Shown here: in pieces, positions 51,909 through 61,093 of the stretch
Position numbering within the stretch: position 1 is the first letter of the stretch
Layout of the letters: the number at the start of each line of letters is the position of its first letter
Assembly: GCA_965662775.1 (NCBI GenBank)
Contig: CBFIIW010000008.1
Coordinates: 55,749-119,748, forward strand
Length of the DNA stretch: 64,000 nucleotides
Direction of reading: 5' to 3'
DNA from: UBA7985 sp002690455
GTDB taxonomy: Bacteria > Pseudomonadota > Alphaproteobacteria > UBA7985
Notes under the pieces: generated by a model
Seen by the model: the letters and a program-made list of their open reading frames with translations, nothing else
Databases searched by the model: none
What the model was told of the DNA's origin: nothing
Translations under genes and position numbers: made by a program

Positions 51909-53126
51909 TCAGAGGCCCATGGCCCGCTTTAGCTCTTCATCGAGCTTATCGAGGAACTGCGAGGTGGTGAGCCAGCCCTGATCCGGCGACACCAGCAGCG
52001 CAAGGTCTTTGGTCATATAGCCCTGCTCCACCGTGCTCACACAAACCGACTCAAGCGCCTGCGAGAATTTTACCACATCGGGGGTGTTGTCAAACTGCCC
52101 CCGGTAGAACAGACCCCGGGTCCAAGCATAGATCGAGGCAATCGGGTTCGTCGACGTTTCCTTACCCTGCTGGTGCAGGCGGTAGTGGCGGGTCACGGTG
52201 CCGTGCGCAGCCTCCGCCTCAACCGTCTTGCCATCCGGGGTCATGAGCACGGATGTCATCAGGCCCAATGAGCCAAAACCCTGTGCCACCGTGTCAGACT
52301 GGACGTCTCCGTCGTAGTTCTTACAAGCCCAGACAAAGCCACCAGACCACTTCAGCGCAGCGGCTACCATGTCGTCAATCAAGCGGTGTTCGTACGTGAT
52401 GCCCGCTTCGGCAAATTTGTCCTTAAATTCGGTCTCAAAGACGTGCTGGAACAAGTCTTTAAATCGACCATCGTACTTTTTCATAATAGTGTTTTTGGTC
52501 GACAGGTACACCGGCCAACCGAGGTTCAGGCCATAGTTCATGCAGGCCCGGGCAAAACCGATGATCGACTCATCAAGGTTATACATCCCCATGGCGATGC
52601 CGGCTTCTTCGAAGTCGAAAACGGGGTACTCCACCGCATCACCGCCGTCGGCCGGCTCGAACACCATCTTCAGATGACCGGCGCCGGGTACGAGGAAATC
52701 GGTGGCGCGATACTGGTCCCCAAAGGCATGACGGCCGATGACAATGGGCTGGGTCCAACCCGGTACCAAGCGCGGAACATTGGACATGATGATCGGCTGT
52801 CGGAATACAGTGCCGCCAAGGATATTTCGGATCGTACCGTTGGGTGAGCGGTACATTTTTTTCAGGTTAAATTCCTCAACCCGCGCCTCGTCCGGGGTAA
52901 TGGTCGCGCATTTGACGCCGACCCCGTACTCCTTGATCGCATTGGCCGCATCGATAGTAATTTGATCGTCGGTCTCGTCGCGCCGCTCCATGCCAAGGTC
53001 GTAGTAGTGCAGGTCCACGTCAAGATAAGGCAGGATCAAACGCTCTTTGATAAAGGACCAGATGATACGGGTCATTTCATCACCATCGAGCTCAATGATG
53101 GGACTCTTGACACTAATCTTTGACAT
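51909..53126 (-). CDS. icd: NADP-dependent isocitrate dehydrogenase
   Basis: A 405-residue enzyme of the TCA cycle that oxidises isocitrate to 2-oxoglutarate, of the type shared with eukaryotes. The N terminus ISVKSPIIELDGDEMTRIIW is diagnostic. Conserved stretches include DLHYYDLGMERRDETDDQIT and ARACMNYGLNLGWPVYLSTK and the late AEAAHGTVTRHYRLHQQGKE. The start is ATG 53126 after AGGAGAACGTCC; an extra 18 codons further up are open but unlikely. Confidence 0.97.
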   Translation of the reverse strand: MSKISVKSPIIELDGDEMTRIIWSFIKERLILPYLDVDLHYYDLGMERRDETDDQITIDAANAIKEYGVGVKCATITPDEARVEEFNLKKMYRSPNGTIRNILGGTVFRQPIIMSNVPRLVPGWTQPIVIGRHAFGDQYRATDFLVPGAGHLKMVFEPADGGDAVEYPVFDFEEAGIAMGMYNLDESIIGFARACMNYGLNLGWPVYLSTKNTIMKKYDGRFKDLFQHVFETEFKDKFAEAGITYEHRLIDDMVAAALKWSGGFVWACKNYDGDVQSDTVAQGFGSLGLMTSVLMTPDGKTVEAEAAHGTVTRHYRLHQQGKETSTNPIASIYAWTRGLFYRGQFDNTPDVVKFSQALESVCVSTVEQGYMTKDLALLVSPDQGWLTTSQFLDKLDEELKRAMGL

Positions 53127-53326
53127 GGACGTTCTCCTGCACCGCGGCTTATTCAAAACAAACGCACGCGCGCGCGTCATGCCGGAGCGAGTTGGCTCGT
53201 GCCGGGTCGGCGCTGCGCGGTGAATTCTGGTGCTTGGCTAGCATGGGGTGGAGATGGCGACCAGACCCGCTCAGGGCTGCACTGGGTCGCATCTGATCAA
53301 TGCGTCGTCGCTTTTCTCGCGAAGGT

Positions 53327-53932
53327 TCAACCCAACTGCGCAGCAAAGGCTGCCGGCAGATCTTCAGGATTGCGGATCGAAGTATAGAGATTGTTCAAGC
53401 GCGAGTGCAGGAATCCCTGCGCCTCCACGTGATCGATCAAATCCATCAGTGGCTGCCAATACCCTTGCTCAGTATCAAGAAAGACGATCGGCTTGGTGTG
53501 GCGGCCCAATTGCTTCCAGGTAATCACCTCGAAGACTTCTTCGAGCGTACCAAAACCGCCCGGCATGGCAACAATGGCCTGTGCGAGGTCAAACATCATC
53601 CGCTTGCGGGTATGCATATCGGGAACCAGCCGCAGATCCGTCACCGCACGGTGACCGACTTCAACGCGGTCGAGGAATTCGGGTATAACGCCAATAACCT
53701 TCGCCCCAGCACCCAGAGCGCCATCAGCGACCGCCCCCATCATCCCGGTCTGACCACCACCGTAAACCAGCCCCAGGCCCGCTTCACCGATGACACGGCC
53801 AAGCGCACCCGCAGCGGCTTCATAGCCTTCCCATGCCCCGCCAGAAGCACCGCCATAAACGCAGACGCACTTGATCGTTTCCGCGGCCGGGCGTTCGGCA
53901 TGGAGGCGCTCAAAGGCCGCGTCAATGTTCAT
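53327..53932 (-). CDS. LOG-family phosphoribohydrolase (TIGR00730)
   Basis: A 201-residue Rossmann-fold protein. GGGQTGMMGAVADGALGAG and the family signature PGGFGTLEEVFEVITWKQLG are clear. Plant LOG enzymes cleave cytokinin nucleotides, and bacterial members often cleave AMP to adenine and ribose phosphate. The actual substrate here is unknown. The ATG overlaps the stop of the RND permease C part as TGATG, so it belongs to the RND operon. Confidence 0.92.
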   Translation of the reverse strand: MNIDAAFERLHAERPAAETIKCVCVYGGASGGAWEGYEAAAGALGRVIGEAGLGLVYGGGQTGMMGAVADGALGAGAKVIGVIPEFLDRVEVGHRAVTDLRLVPDMHTRKRMMFDLAQAIVAMPGGFGTLEEVFEVITWKQLGRHTKPIVFLDTEQGYWQPLMDLIDHVEAQGFLHSRLNNLYTSIRNPEDLPAAFAAQLG

Positions 53933-56544
53933 CAGGACGCAACCACGCCACCGACGGCACCCTGCTCACGCGCAGTCTCCGCGAAGCGTTCAAGCTTGCG
54001 ACGGCGTCCAGCGCCCCCTGTGATCTTGCGCACTTCCATTCGGCCTTGGATCATCAGCATGCACGGGGTGAAAAACAGCGAGACCATGGTTGAGAAGGCC
54101 AGCCCGAATGCAATGGCCTGACTCATCCCAGTCCACCACTGCGCAGATGCCGCCACCTGGCTTACCACGCCTTCTCTGGCATTCAGCGATGCAAAGAAAT
54201 CGCCCACAAGCGGGAGGGAAGCCAGCGGTGAGAGATCGACGCCCGTGATCACAAAGTTCTGGAAGTCCACCCCAATACCCATTGCCAGTGGCAACAGACC
54301 CAGAATTGTCGTCACGGTCGTGATGAGAACCGGCCTCAAACGTTGGGCACCGGTCAGCATTACCAGCCTTGCGTAGTCGTCGTTGGACCGCGGGCGATTT
54401 TCCCGCTCCAAATTAGCAAAGGTATCCACGAGAACAATGTTATTGTTCACGACCACGCCTGCGAGTGACACCACGCCAATGAAGGTGAACACCCCAAAGC
54501 CCGAGTTGGTCAGGATGAGGCCGAACATCACACCGGGAATGGACATGGCCACCGCTGTAAGGATCAGCAGCGCGCGATAGAAGCTATTGAACTGCGTGAT
54601 CAACACCGTAAACATTCCAACCATGGCAATGGCAAAAGCGAAGCCAAGAAAGCTGAAGGCTTCCTGCTGTTCCTGGTTATCGCCGACAAACTCCCAGCTC
54701 ACGTCTGGGTCGATGTCAGCCGCCTCCAGTGCCTCGGTCAGCTCCGCAATCACCGTCGAGTCTGCCTTTTGCTCTGCCCCAGATGCAGCAGCGGCAACGT
54801 TCGCGGACATGGTATAGGCGCGGCGTTCATCAATACGCGTGATGAGGCTCGTCCGCTCGTCGATTTTGAAATCAACGAGATTGCTGATCGGCACGCTCCC
54901 ACCCTGCGTATTGATCCGGATACGCCCGAGTTGGTCAATTGACCGGAACTCTGGCGGAAAGCGGAACACGATGTCCGTCTCTTCATTGGAACCATCCAGA
55001 CGGATATTGTCGACGATATAGCCGTCGTTGGTCATCTGAATGTATTGCGAAATTTGGAACGCTGTGACGCCGAGACGCTGCGCATCGGCCTCCTTAAGGT
55101 CGAGCGAAATTTTGGTCCCGGGCAGTGGCAGACCGTCCTCGATATCCACGAGGTCTGGATTATCTTCCATAATTGAACGCACCCGGCCCAACTCAGCAAT
55201 GAGAAGAGCAGCATTCTCCGAGCGCAAGCGAAGCTGCACAGCCTTCCCGCTCGGCGGGCCACCAGCAATGGCGAGGATTTCTACCTGTACGCCCGCGAAG
55301 TGGTCGGTCCGCTCACGGATTTCCTGCAGGGTTTCCGCCACCGGGCGACTTCGGTTGAAGTAGTCAACAAAAGTCAGTTGAACCGAGCCGATGGTGTCCT
55401 CTGACTCTGGTACAGCGGTGTTGGTCTGCCCGCCGCTCTGAGATCGCACAGATACGGCTGAGAATTCCTGGTTCGCCACCGACAAGTCATAGATCACAGC
55501 CTCGACGTCGCGTACCAGAGCATCTTTCTCGTCGATCGACAGGTTGCCCCGCGCTTTGATGAAGATGTTGGCACTGTCTGGTTCAGTGGCCGGAAAGAAC
55601 TCCGTAGGGATGTTGCGCGACGCATAGAAGACAAACGAAAAGACCAGTACCAGCAGGCCCAGCACCGCAACCATGATCGGTGCCTTCAGCAGCTGCCTCA
55701 GCGCGGCAACATAAAGCCCGGCGAGACCCTTCGCCTGATAAGGATCAGATGCTTCTTCAGCGGTTCGGGTTTGGCGTGGATTGCCAATCAGCATGAAGAA
55801 TATGGTGCGGATACCAAAGAAAATGATGCTGAACGCAGCCGGACCAAGCAGGAGACCCGCGACAATTCCGATCGGGGTCTTCAACGGCGAGTCCTGCAGC
55901 GACGGAATATTGTCAACCAACTGGCCGGTCATCCCGCCAACAAAGAAGAATAGACCCGCCGCAAGGCCAAAAATAAAGAACACGACCGAGAAGAACCGGT
56001 TGAAGTTGGCGCCCAGCGTCGGCACGAAGAACAGCGCCATAAGCAGCGAGCCCGAGAGCGTCACCAGCAGCGTAATTGGCAGGTACTTCATGAACTGCCC
56101 AGTAAACCCAGGGAAGAACAGCAAAGGCGCGAATACGATCAACGTGGTCGAGGTCGAAGCGATTATGGGCCAGGCCATGCGCTTGGCCGCTTCGCCATAA
56201 GCTTCGACCATACTGGCGCCCTCCGACAAACGTCGGTCGGCATATTCACTGACCACCACGGCCCCATCGACCAGCATCCCCGAGGCGAGAATGAGGGAGA
56301 ACAGCACAACAATGTTTGCACTCAACCCCATCATATTCAAGGCGATAAAGCCGAGCATATAGGATCCTGGAATCGCAATCGCGACAAGCAGGGCCGATCG
56401 CAGACCGAGAATGGCGACAACAACAATCATCACCAGCAGCACGGCAAAGGCAACGTTGTTGATCAGGTCACCAAGCAGCGTTTTTACGAACACTGAGTCA
56501 TCGTAAGAACTGGTCGCGACAATGAGTTCCTGCAGGGTTTCCAT
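53932..56544 (-). CDS. RND efflux permease, C-terminal part (split gene)
   Basis: 870 residues of an RND-family permease, from the loop before TM2 to the end. It starts METLQELIVATSSYDDSVFV and continues with NNVAFAVLLVMIVVVAILGL (TM2), LSLIL-like segments and GAVVVSEYADRRLSEG. TM1 and the first porter subdomains are missing here and are encoded by the preceding gene (56544-57551). The ATG overlaps the stop of that gene as TGATG, so translation is coupled. It may be functional as a two-chain pump or a recent split. Confidence 0.85.
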   Translation of the reverse strand: METLQELIVATSSYDDSVFVKTLLGDLINNVAFAVLLVMIVVVAILGLRSALLVAIAIPGSYMLGFIALNMMGLSANIVVLFSLILASGMLVDGAVVVSEYADRRLSEGASMVEAYGEAAKRMAWPIIASTSTTLIVFAPLLFFPGFTGQFMKYLPITLLVTLSGSLLMALFFVPTLGANFNRFFSVVFFIFGLAAGLFFFVGGMTGQLVDNIPSLQDSPLKTPIGIVAGLLLGPAAFSIIFFGIRTIFFMLIGNPRQTRTAEEASDPYQAKGLAGLYVAALRQLLKAPIMVAVLGLLVLVFSFVFYASRNIPTEFFPATEPDSANIFIKARGNLSIDEKDALVRDVEAVIYDLSVANQEFSAVSVRSQSGGQTNTAVPESEDTIGSVQLTFVDYFNRSRPVAETLQEIRERTDHFAGVQVEILAIAGGPPSGKAVQLRLRSENAALLIAELGRVRSIMEDNPDLVDIEDGLPLPGTKISLDLKEADAQRLGVTAFQISQYIQMTNDGYIVDNIRLDGSNEETDIVFRFPPEFRSIDQLGRIRINTQGGSVPISNLVDFKIDERTSLITRIDERRAYTMSANVAAAASGAEQKADSTVIAELTEALEAADIDPDVSWEFVGDNQEQQEAFSFLGFAFAIAMVGMFTVLITQFNSFYRALLILTAVAMSIPGVMFGLILTNSGFGVFTFIGVVSLAGVVVNNNIVLVDTFANLERENRPRSNDDYARLVMLTGAQRLRPVLITTVTTILGLLPLAMGIGVDFQNFVITGVDLSPLASLPLVGDFFASLNAREGVVSQVAASAQWWTGMSQAIAFGLAFSTMVSLFFTPCMLMIQGRMEVRKITGGAGRRRKLERFAETAREQGAVGGVVAS

Positions 56545-57551
56545 CAGTTAGCTTCCTTGCCCTTTTTGGTCCATTCACCGGCCCTTGTGCCTTCTTCGCT
56601 GATATCTTCAGCAACCACATCTGTCCCGGCGGTAGCCGCTGCGATTACGGCTTTGACCTGTCCGGCAATATCGAGAGTGTTCGTGCCCGTTCGCTTTGAG
56701 ACGGAGATTGAAACTGAGGGCTGACCGTTGACCCGGGCATAGTTGTTGGCATCCTTAAACGTATCCCGCACCTCAGCAATGTCAGAGAAGCGGATGATCG
56801 AATTACCATCGACTACAACTGGCAGGTCTTCCAGCGACTTAATCCCCTGCAACTGTCCTGGCAATTCGATGTCGAAAGCGCCGGAGCTGGCCTCCGTCGT
56901 CCCGGTTACAACTAGCAGGTTAGCGTTGGTAATGGCTGAGGCAATCTGGTTGAGATCGAGATCGTAGTTTTCCAGTGTCGTCGGATTGATAATCACCTCG
57001 ATCACCCGCTCACGATCACCGCCGAGCGCAACTTCCAGCACACCCGGAATGCCTTCAAGATCACGCTGCAGATCCTTGGCGAAGTCCACCAGCGTTGCTT
57101 CCGGCACCGGACCGGTCAGGCCGTAGACGAGGATTGGTTGTTCTGCCAGGTTGATGGGGGTTACCACCGGCTCTTCTGCGTCCTGCGGCAGCTTTGGCTT
57201 CGCCCGGTCGACTGCGAGGCGGATGTCGTCCTCAGCTTTCTCGTCATCAAAACCAGCTTCGAATTCCAACACAATGTTTGCGTAGCCTTGGCTTGCTGTC
57301 GAAGTCATCGTCTTGAGACCATCGACCCCGGACAATTCGGTTTCTAACGGCTTGATCAACTCGTCCTCTGCGTCTTCCGGCGAGATCCCGTTTTGGTAAA
57401 CCGAGACATAAATCGACGGGAAAGTCACGTTGGGGAAGGCCTCCTTGGGAAGGATCGTCCAGCTGTAGATGCCAACGCCAATCAGGGCGACGAGCAACAC
57501 CAGCACCGTTCGATTGTAACGCAGCATTGCGTCGATGATTGAATTCATCAT
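56544..57551 (-). CDS. RND efflux permease, N-terminal part (split gene)
   Basis: 335 residues with TM1 (LVLLVALIGVGIYSWTILPK) and the first porter subdomains (PN1 and PN2), including EDAEDELIKPLETELSGVDG and RVIEVIINPTTLENYDLDLN. The frame stops after AGEWTKKGKEAN, near where the normal protein would go on to TM2. The stop overlaps the ATG of the C-terminal part. The single-frame alternative was checked: the next frame has a TAA two codons before that ATG, so simple read-through into it does not work. It lies 25 bp after the adaptor gene. Confidence 0.85.
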   Translation of the reverse strand: MMNSIIDAMLRYNRTVLVLLVALIGVGIYSWTILPKEAFPNVTFPSIYVSVYQNGISPEDAEDELIKPLETELSGVDGLKTMTSTASQGYANIVLEFEAGFDDEKAEDDIRLAVDRAKPKLPQDAEEPVVTPINLAEQPILVYGLTGPVPEATLVDFAKDLQRDLEGIPGVLEVALGGDRERVIEVIINPTTLENYDLDLNQIASAITNANLLVVTGTTEASSGAFDIELPGQLQGIKSLEDLPVVVDGNSIIRFSDIAEVRDTFKDANNYARVNGQPSVSISVSKRTGTNTLDIAGQVKAVIAAATAGTDVVAEDISEEGTRAGEWTKKGKEAN

Positions 57552-57576
57552 GGTCGTAGTCGCCTTTAGCCCGCGT

Positions 57577-58683
57577 TTATTGGTTCAGCCGTTCTTCAGC
57601 AGAAATCTGTTCGACCGCGTCCGCCGAAACCGGGTTCACTGTCATGCCCGCCTTTACCGATGCCTGACCGACTGTGATCAATGTGACGGTCCCGTCGAGA
57701 CCACTGACCCAGCTCCCTGAGATGTCCGCGGATATCACCTCTGTAGGATTAAATATGACGGAATTGCCTTCGCCGACTGAATAAAGCCCCTGGCGACCAT
57801 CAGGCGCACGCTGGAGCAAGCCCGTCGGTACGTAGTGTAGGCCTGGAGTGGGCACCCGCACCTCCACCGAGGCCGTCACACCTTCGAAAAGAGTGTAGTC
57901 GGGGTTTGGCGCCTCCGCCTCGATCTCGAAAGTTCGTGTCGCGGCATCCGCGAAGGGCGAAATGTAGCTGATCACAGCCTTCACCTGCTGGCCCGTCGCA
58001 AGCTCAACATCGGCGATTTGCCCAATGGCAAACTCGGCGATCTGCCGCTCGCCGGCGCGGGCGGAGACCACCAATGGGTCGAGGGAGGTCACAGCAACAA
58101 CAGGATCACCGGCACCGACGAAACCGCCGACCTGCGCAATGCGGTTCTCAACCAACCCCGAGATGGTGGCGCGAACCTCCAGATCCGTCACCTGGTCGCG
58201 CGCCTGTTCAACCGAGGCGAGCGCTGCCTCGTACGCAGTTTCGCGATCAGCCAGCGAGTTTCGAGGCACGAAGCCTTCTTCTACCAACTTGCGGGTCGCA
58301 TCGAGGTCGATTTCCGCAGCAACCAATGCTTGCTCGGCCTGCCGCAGGCTTTCGTCTCGGGCGTCCGCACTGATCAGCGCAATCACCTCATCACGAGCAA
58401 CGACGTCACCTTTGTCCACGCGAATTTCCGCCAGCGTGCCGCCCGATTGCGCCACGATGGTCTCGCGCCGATTGGCGACAGTTTGCCCCGCTAGCGCAAT
58501 GATCCGTTCCAACGTCGCTTGTTCGAACACCTCAGTGCGAACGTCGATCACTGCGTCTTCAAGCACAATGCCCGCTGGCGGATTGTTTTCCACAGGAGCC
58601 GATCCGCGCATGATTTGGAACACCATCACCAACAGCGCAGACATGAAAATGATCAGCGCGATGAGAATGCCTCGGATTGCCAT
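57577..58683 (-). CDS. RND efflux periplasmic adaptor (membrane fusion protein)
   Basis: A 368-residue adaptor that links the RND pump to an outer-membrane channel. It has an N-terminal anchor (GILIALIIFMSALLVMVFQI), the biotinyl-lipoyl half motifs (IVAQSGGTLAEIRVDKGDVV and LVENRIAQVGGFVGAGDPVV), a hairpin helix between, and a beta-barrel domain (EGVTASVEVRVPTPGLHYVP). It heads the operon adaptor-permease N-permease C-LOG. An outer-membrane channel gene is not visible in the window. Confidence 0.92.
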   Translation of the reverse strand: MAIRGILIALIIFMSALLVMVFQIMRGSAPVENNPPAGIVLEDAVIDVRTEVFEQATLERIIALAGQTVANRRETIVAQSGGTLAEIRVDKGDVVARDEVIALISADARDESLRQAEQALVAAEIDLDATRKLVEEGFVPRNSLADRETAYEAALASVEQARDQVTDLEVRATISGLVENRIAQVGGFVGAGDPVVAVTSLDPLVVSARAGERQIAEFAIGQIADVELATGQQVKAVISYISPFADAATRTFEIEAEAPNPDYTLFEGVTASVEVRVPTPGLHYVPTGLLQRAPDGRQGLYSVGEGNSVIFNPTEVISADISGSWVSGLDGTVTLITVGQASVKAGMTVNPVSADAVEQISAEERLNQ

Positions 58684-58908
58684 GATGGTCTCTCACTATC
58701 CCATTGAACAGAAAGCAGCTTCGCCAGAACTCCTAAACTGCTGAATGTCTATATGTAGCGTCTGTGTCGATTTATGAACCGTGTTAATGCGCATTTCTGA
58801 CACCAAAAAGATTCCAGCCGGGACAAGGGGCTTTTTTAGAAAACGCTGATGTAATATATTAGGATTGCCTTATACTGTTGAAGGCTGGAATTTGACTGAG
58901 TTTTTTGA

Positions 58909-59304
58909 ATGACCTCATCGTCGGACAACGATAGCGGATTAGGCGGACAAGCACTTCGGGATGAGCCCGATTTCCTAGATGTTCAATCCGACCCAAGCCC
59001 GCTAGTGCGTGGCGATCTCCTGGCGGAAATCGACATCGACGAAGCGACGCGATTCCTGCGTGCGTTGTCGAACCAGAACCGTTTGGGTCTGGTTAATCAA
59101 CTGCTGGCAGGGGAACGCACAGTCTCGCAACTCGCTGACGCACTCAAAATGCGCCAACCTGCTGTGTCTCAGCAACTCGCCCGCCTGCGCGAAAGCGGAA
59201 TTGTTGAGTTCCGCCGCAGCGGAAAGACAGTGTACTATCGGCTCGCCACGGCCCGGATCAGTCAGTTTCTCCCCTTGCTGCAGCGTGAATTTCCCACAGA
59301 GTAA
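58909..59304 (+). CDS. ArsR-family winged-helix regulator (cysteine-free)
   Basis: A 131-residue repressor-type protein with a 40-residue disordered start and the winged helix FLRALSNQNRLGLVNQLLAG, SQLADALKMRQPAVSQQLAR, ESGIVEFRRSGKTVYYRLA. It has no cysteine, so it lacks the CxC-type metal site of ArsR/SmtB and the reactive-cysteine sites of sulfide sensors. It is divergent from the RND operon with 226 bp between the starts, so it may control that operon. Its own -10 could be TATACT at 58871. Confidence 0.85.
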   Translation: MTSSSDNDSGLGGQALRDEPDFLDVQSDPSPLVRGDLLAEIDIDEATRFLRALSNQNRLGLVNQLLAGERTVSQLADALKMRQPAVSQQLARLRESGIVEFRRSGKTVYYRLATARISQFLPLLQREFPTE

Positions 59305-59373
59305 TCGCCCGGCCAGCGCAAACCAAACCTCAACGTTGAGATAGCACGCCGATCGCACTAAGGTGTGCGGGTG

Positions 59374-59961
59374 ATGAATTCTTTTGCCCAATCTGTTTTT
59401 CTCCCGTTGGCCGGCCTCGCTGCACTGCTGATCTTCGCAGCCTGCGAACCGATCAAGCCAGAGCATTGCCCTTACGCAGATTGGGAAGCTACCGGTGCGC
59501 TCCACGCCAGCAAAGGCTACGACAGTCGCCTGCCGGGGATGGTCGATACATGCATGAAGGTCGGTGTCCTTCCGGATGCTGAATCCTACCTCCGAGGATA
59601 CCAGCAAGGCCTGCTGTCTTTCTGCACAATCGAAAACGGCTGGGCTTGGGGGCAAAAGCAGGATTTGAGCCCCCGAATTTGCCCGCCGTCCATGTCAGCG
59701 GGGTTTGAGCGTGGCTTTGAGGCTCGTTCAAGACTCGAAGCACTCATCATCGAAGAGACAAACACGCGACAGATCCGCGACAGCATCGAAGAGCGACTGC
59801 TCGCTGGCGCGCCTGTTGTTTACAGCGAAATCTACGAGATGCGACAGTTGACTCAGAAACTTGGGCGTCTGGATCACGAGCGTCAGCGGGTGCGCAACGG
59901 GTTTGCAAACTGGTTAAGCAACATGGGCTTGGTCCCGCCCGAGGATCTGTTTAAGTACTGA
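59374..59961 (+). CDS. DUF2799 lipoprotein
   Basis: A 195-residue exported lipoprotein. The signal ends LAALLIFAACEP, with a lipobox FAAC. The body shows the DUF2799 pattern: GCYADWEATGALHASKGYDS-like spacing of W, G and D; YLRGYQQGLLSFCTIENGWA; and SAGFERGFEARSRLE. The function is unknown. ATG 59374 is preferred over GTG 59365 (AAGG upstream). It is downstream of the ArsR gene on the same strand. Confidence 0.8.
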   Translation: MNSFAQSVFLPLAGLAALLIFAACEPIKPEHCPYADWEATGALHASKGYDSRLPGMVDTCMKVGVLPDAESYLRGYQQGLLSFCTIENGWAWGQKQDLSPRICPPSMSAGFERGFEARSRLEALIIEETNTRQIRDSIEERLLAGAPVVYSEIYEMRQLTQKLGRLDHERQRVRNGFANWLSNMGLVPPEDLFKY

Positions 59962-60031
59962 TAGGTTTTGACGCCGTATTCATCCGGCGTTCGGTCGCAA
60001 AATCACCATCTCCATTTCTGGGTCAGACCAC

Positions 60032-61003
60032 ATGGATTTTCCAAATAGCTGGGCCACCCCCAAAGTCAGCCACACTGACGCCGACTGGTGGGTTGCTACG
60101 TTCTACGGCTTCTCGCGCGTCAATGACCCCGCTGCGGTTAAGGCTTCGATGCTGGCGGCCATAGGACAGGACCGCGTCTATGGAACCATTTTGATCGCCG
60201 AAGAAGGCGCCAATGGCACTCTGTGCGCGCCGACCCGGGATCTTCTGGCCAGAACCTTGTCACAGCTGTCAGCCAAAATTGGACTGACCGCTGGTTTTGA
60301 CCCTACGTGGTCTAGCGTTGACCGACCGATTTTCCGAAAACTAAAGGTCCAGGTGAAGCAGGAAATCGTCACCTTCAAAATGCCGACCGCTTCCCCGCTG
60401 GAAGGAGAGGGCGGCACCCACCTTGGGCCCGAGGAATGGAACGCGCTGATCAGCGATCCGGATACGATCATTATCGACACCCGAAATTCATTCGAAACAA
60501 AAGTCGGTAGCTTCCCGGGCGCCATTGACCCCGGCAATCTGTCATTCAGTGAGTTTCCGGCCTTTGTTCAAGACAAACTGCGCGGACAGGAAGGCAAAAA
60601 GGTCGCCATGTTCTGCACAGGCGGCATCCGTTGCGAAAAGGCGAGCGTGTACATGAAGTCGCATGGCTTCGATCAGGTGTTCCAGCTCAAGGGCGGTATC
60701 TTGCGCTACTTCCAGGAAACTGATGCCGAAACAAATCTCTGGGATGGCGATTGTTACGTCTTTGACGACCGGGTGGCGCTGGACAAAGACCTTGAACCAG
60801 GCGGGCACATTTCCTGTCCTGTGTGCCGCATGCCTGTACCGCCGAGTCAATTTGGCGATCCGCGATTCAAGGCGGGATACTCTTGCCCGTCCTGCGCTGA
60901 CGATCCGTATTATGATCGAACCCGCGCATCCAGCGTGGAGCGTCTGAAACAGATCCTGCTGGCGACGAAGAAGGGCAAGCGGCATCTAGGCCCACAGGAA
61001 TAA
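60032..61003 (+). CDS. trhO: tRNA uridine(34) hydroxylase (TrhO, rhodanese domain)
   Basis: A 323-residue protein that hydroxylates uridine 34 of some tRNAs in prephenate-dependent cells, with a rhodanese-like domain. The rhodanese active-site loop is FCTGGIRCEKASVYMKSHGF, with the catalytic cysteine in CTGGIRC. The C-terminal zinc-like cluster is CPVCRMPVPPSQ and CPSC. The N-terminal acylphosphatase-like domain starts at WVATFYGFSR. Full-length match to E. coli TrhO (YceA). Confidence 0.93.
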   Translation: MDFPNSWATPKVSHTDADWWVATFYGFSRVNDPAAVKASMLAAIGQDRVYGTILIAEEGANGTLCAPTRDLLARTLSQLSAKIGLTAGFDPTWSSVDRPIFRKLKVQVKQEIVTFKMPTASPLEGEGGTHLGPEEWNALISDPDTIIIDTRNSFETKVGSFPGAIDPGNLSFSEFPAFVQDKLRGQEGKKVAMFCTGGIRCEKASVYMKSHGFDQVFQLKGGILRYFQETDAETNLWDGDCYVFDDRVALDKDLEPGGHISCPVCRMPVPPSQFGDPRFKAGYSCPSCADDPYYDRTRASSVERLKQILLATKKGKRHLGPQE

Positions 61004-61093
61004 GTCCGCCCTTTACCTGCCCTGAATTCCCGTGCAACACTCGTGTTAAGTTTCGCGGAATGACCGCAAAGATAACAATCTGGGGGCGCACGC

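Noticed and set aside
56540..56580. Programmed -1 frameshift joining the two RND parts at an AAAAAGG run
   Set aside because: In the target frame a TAA lies two codons before the ATG of the second part, so slipping at the A run would terminate; stop/start coupling is the simpler reading.
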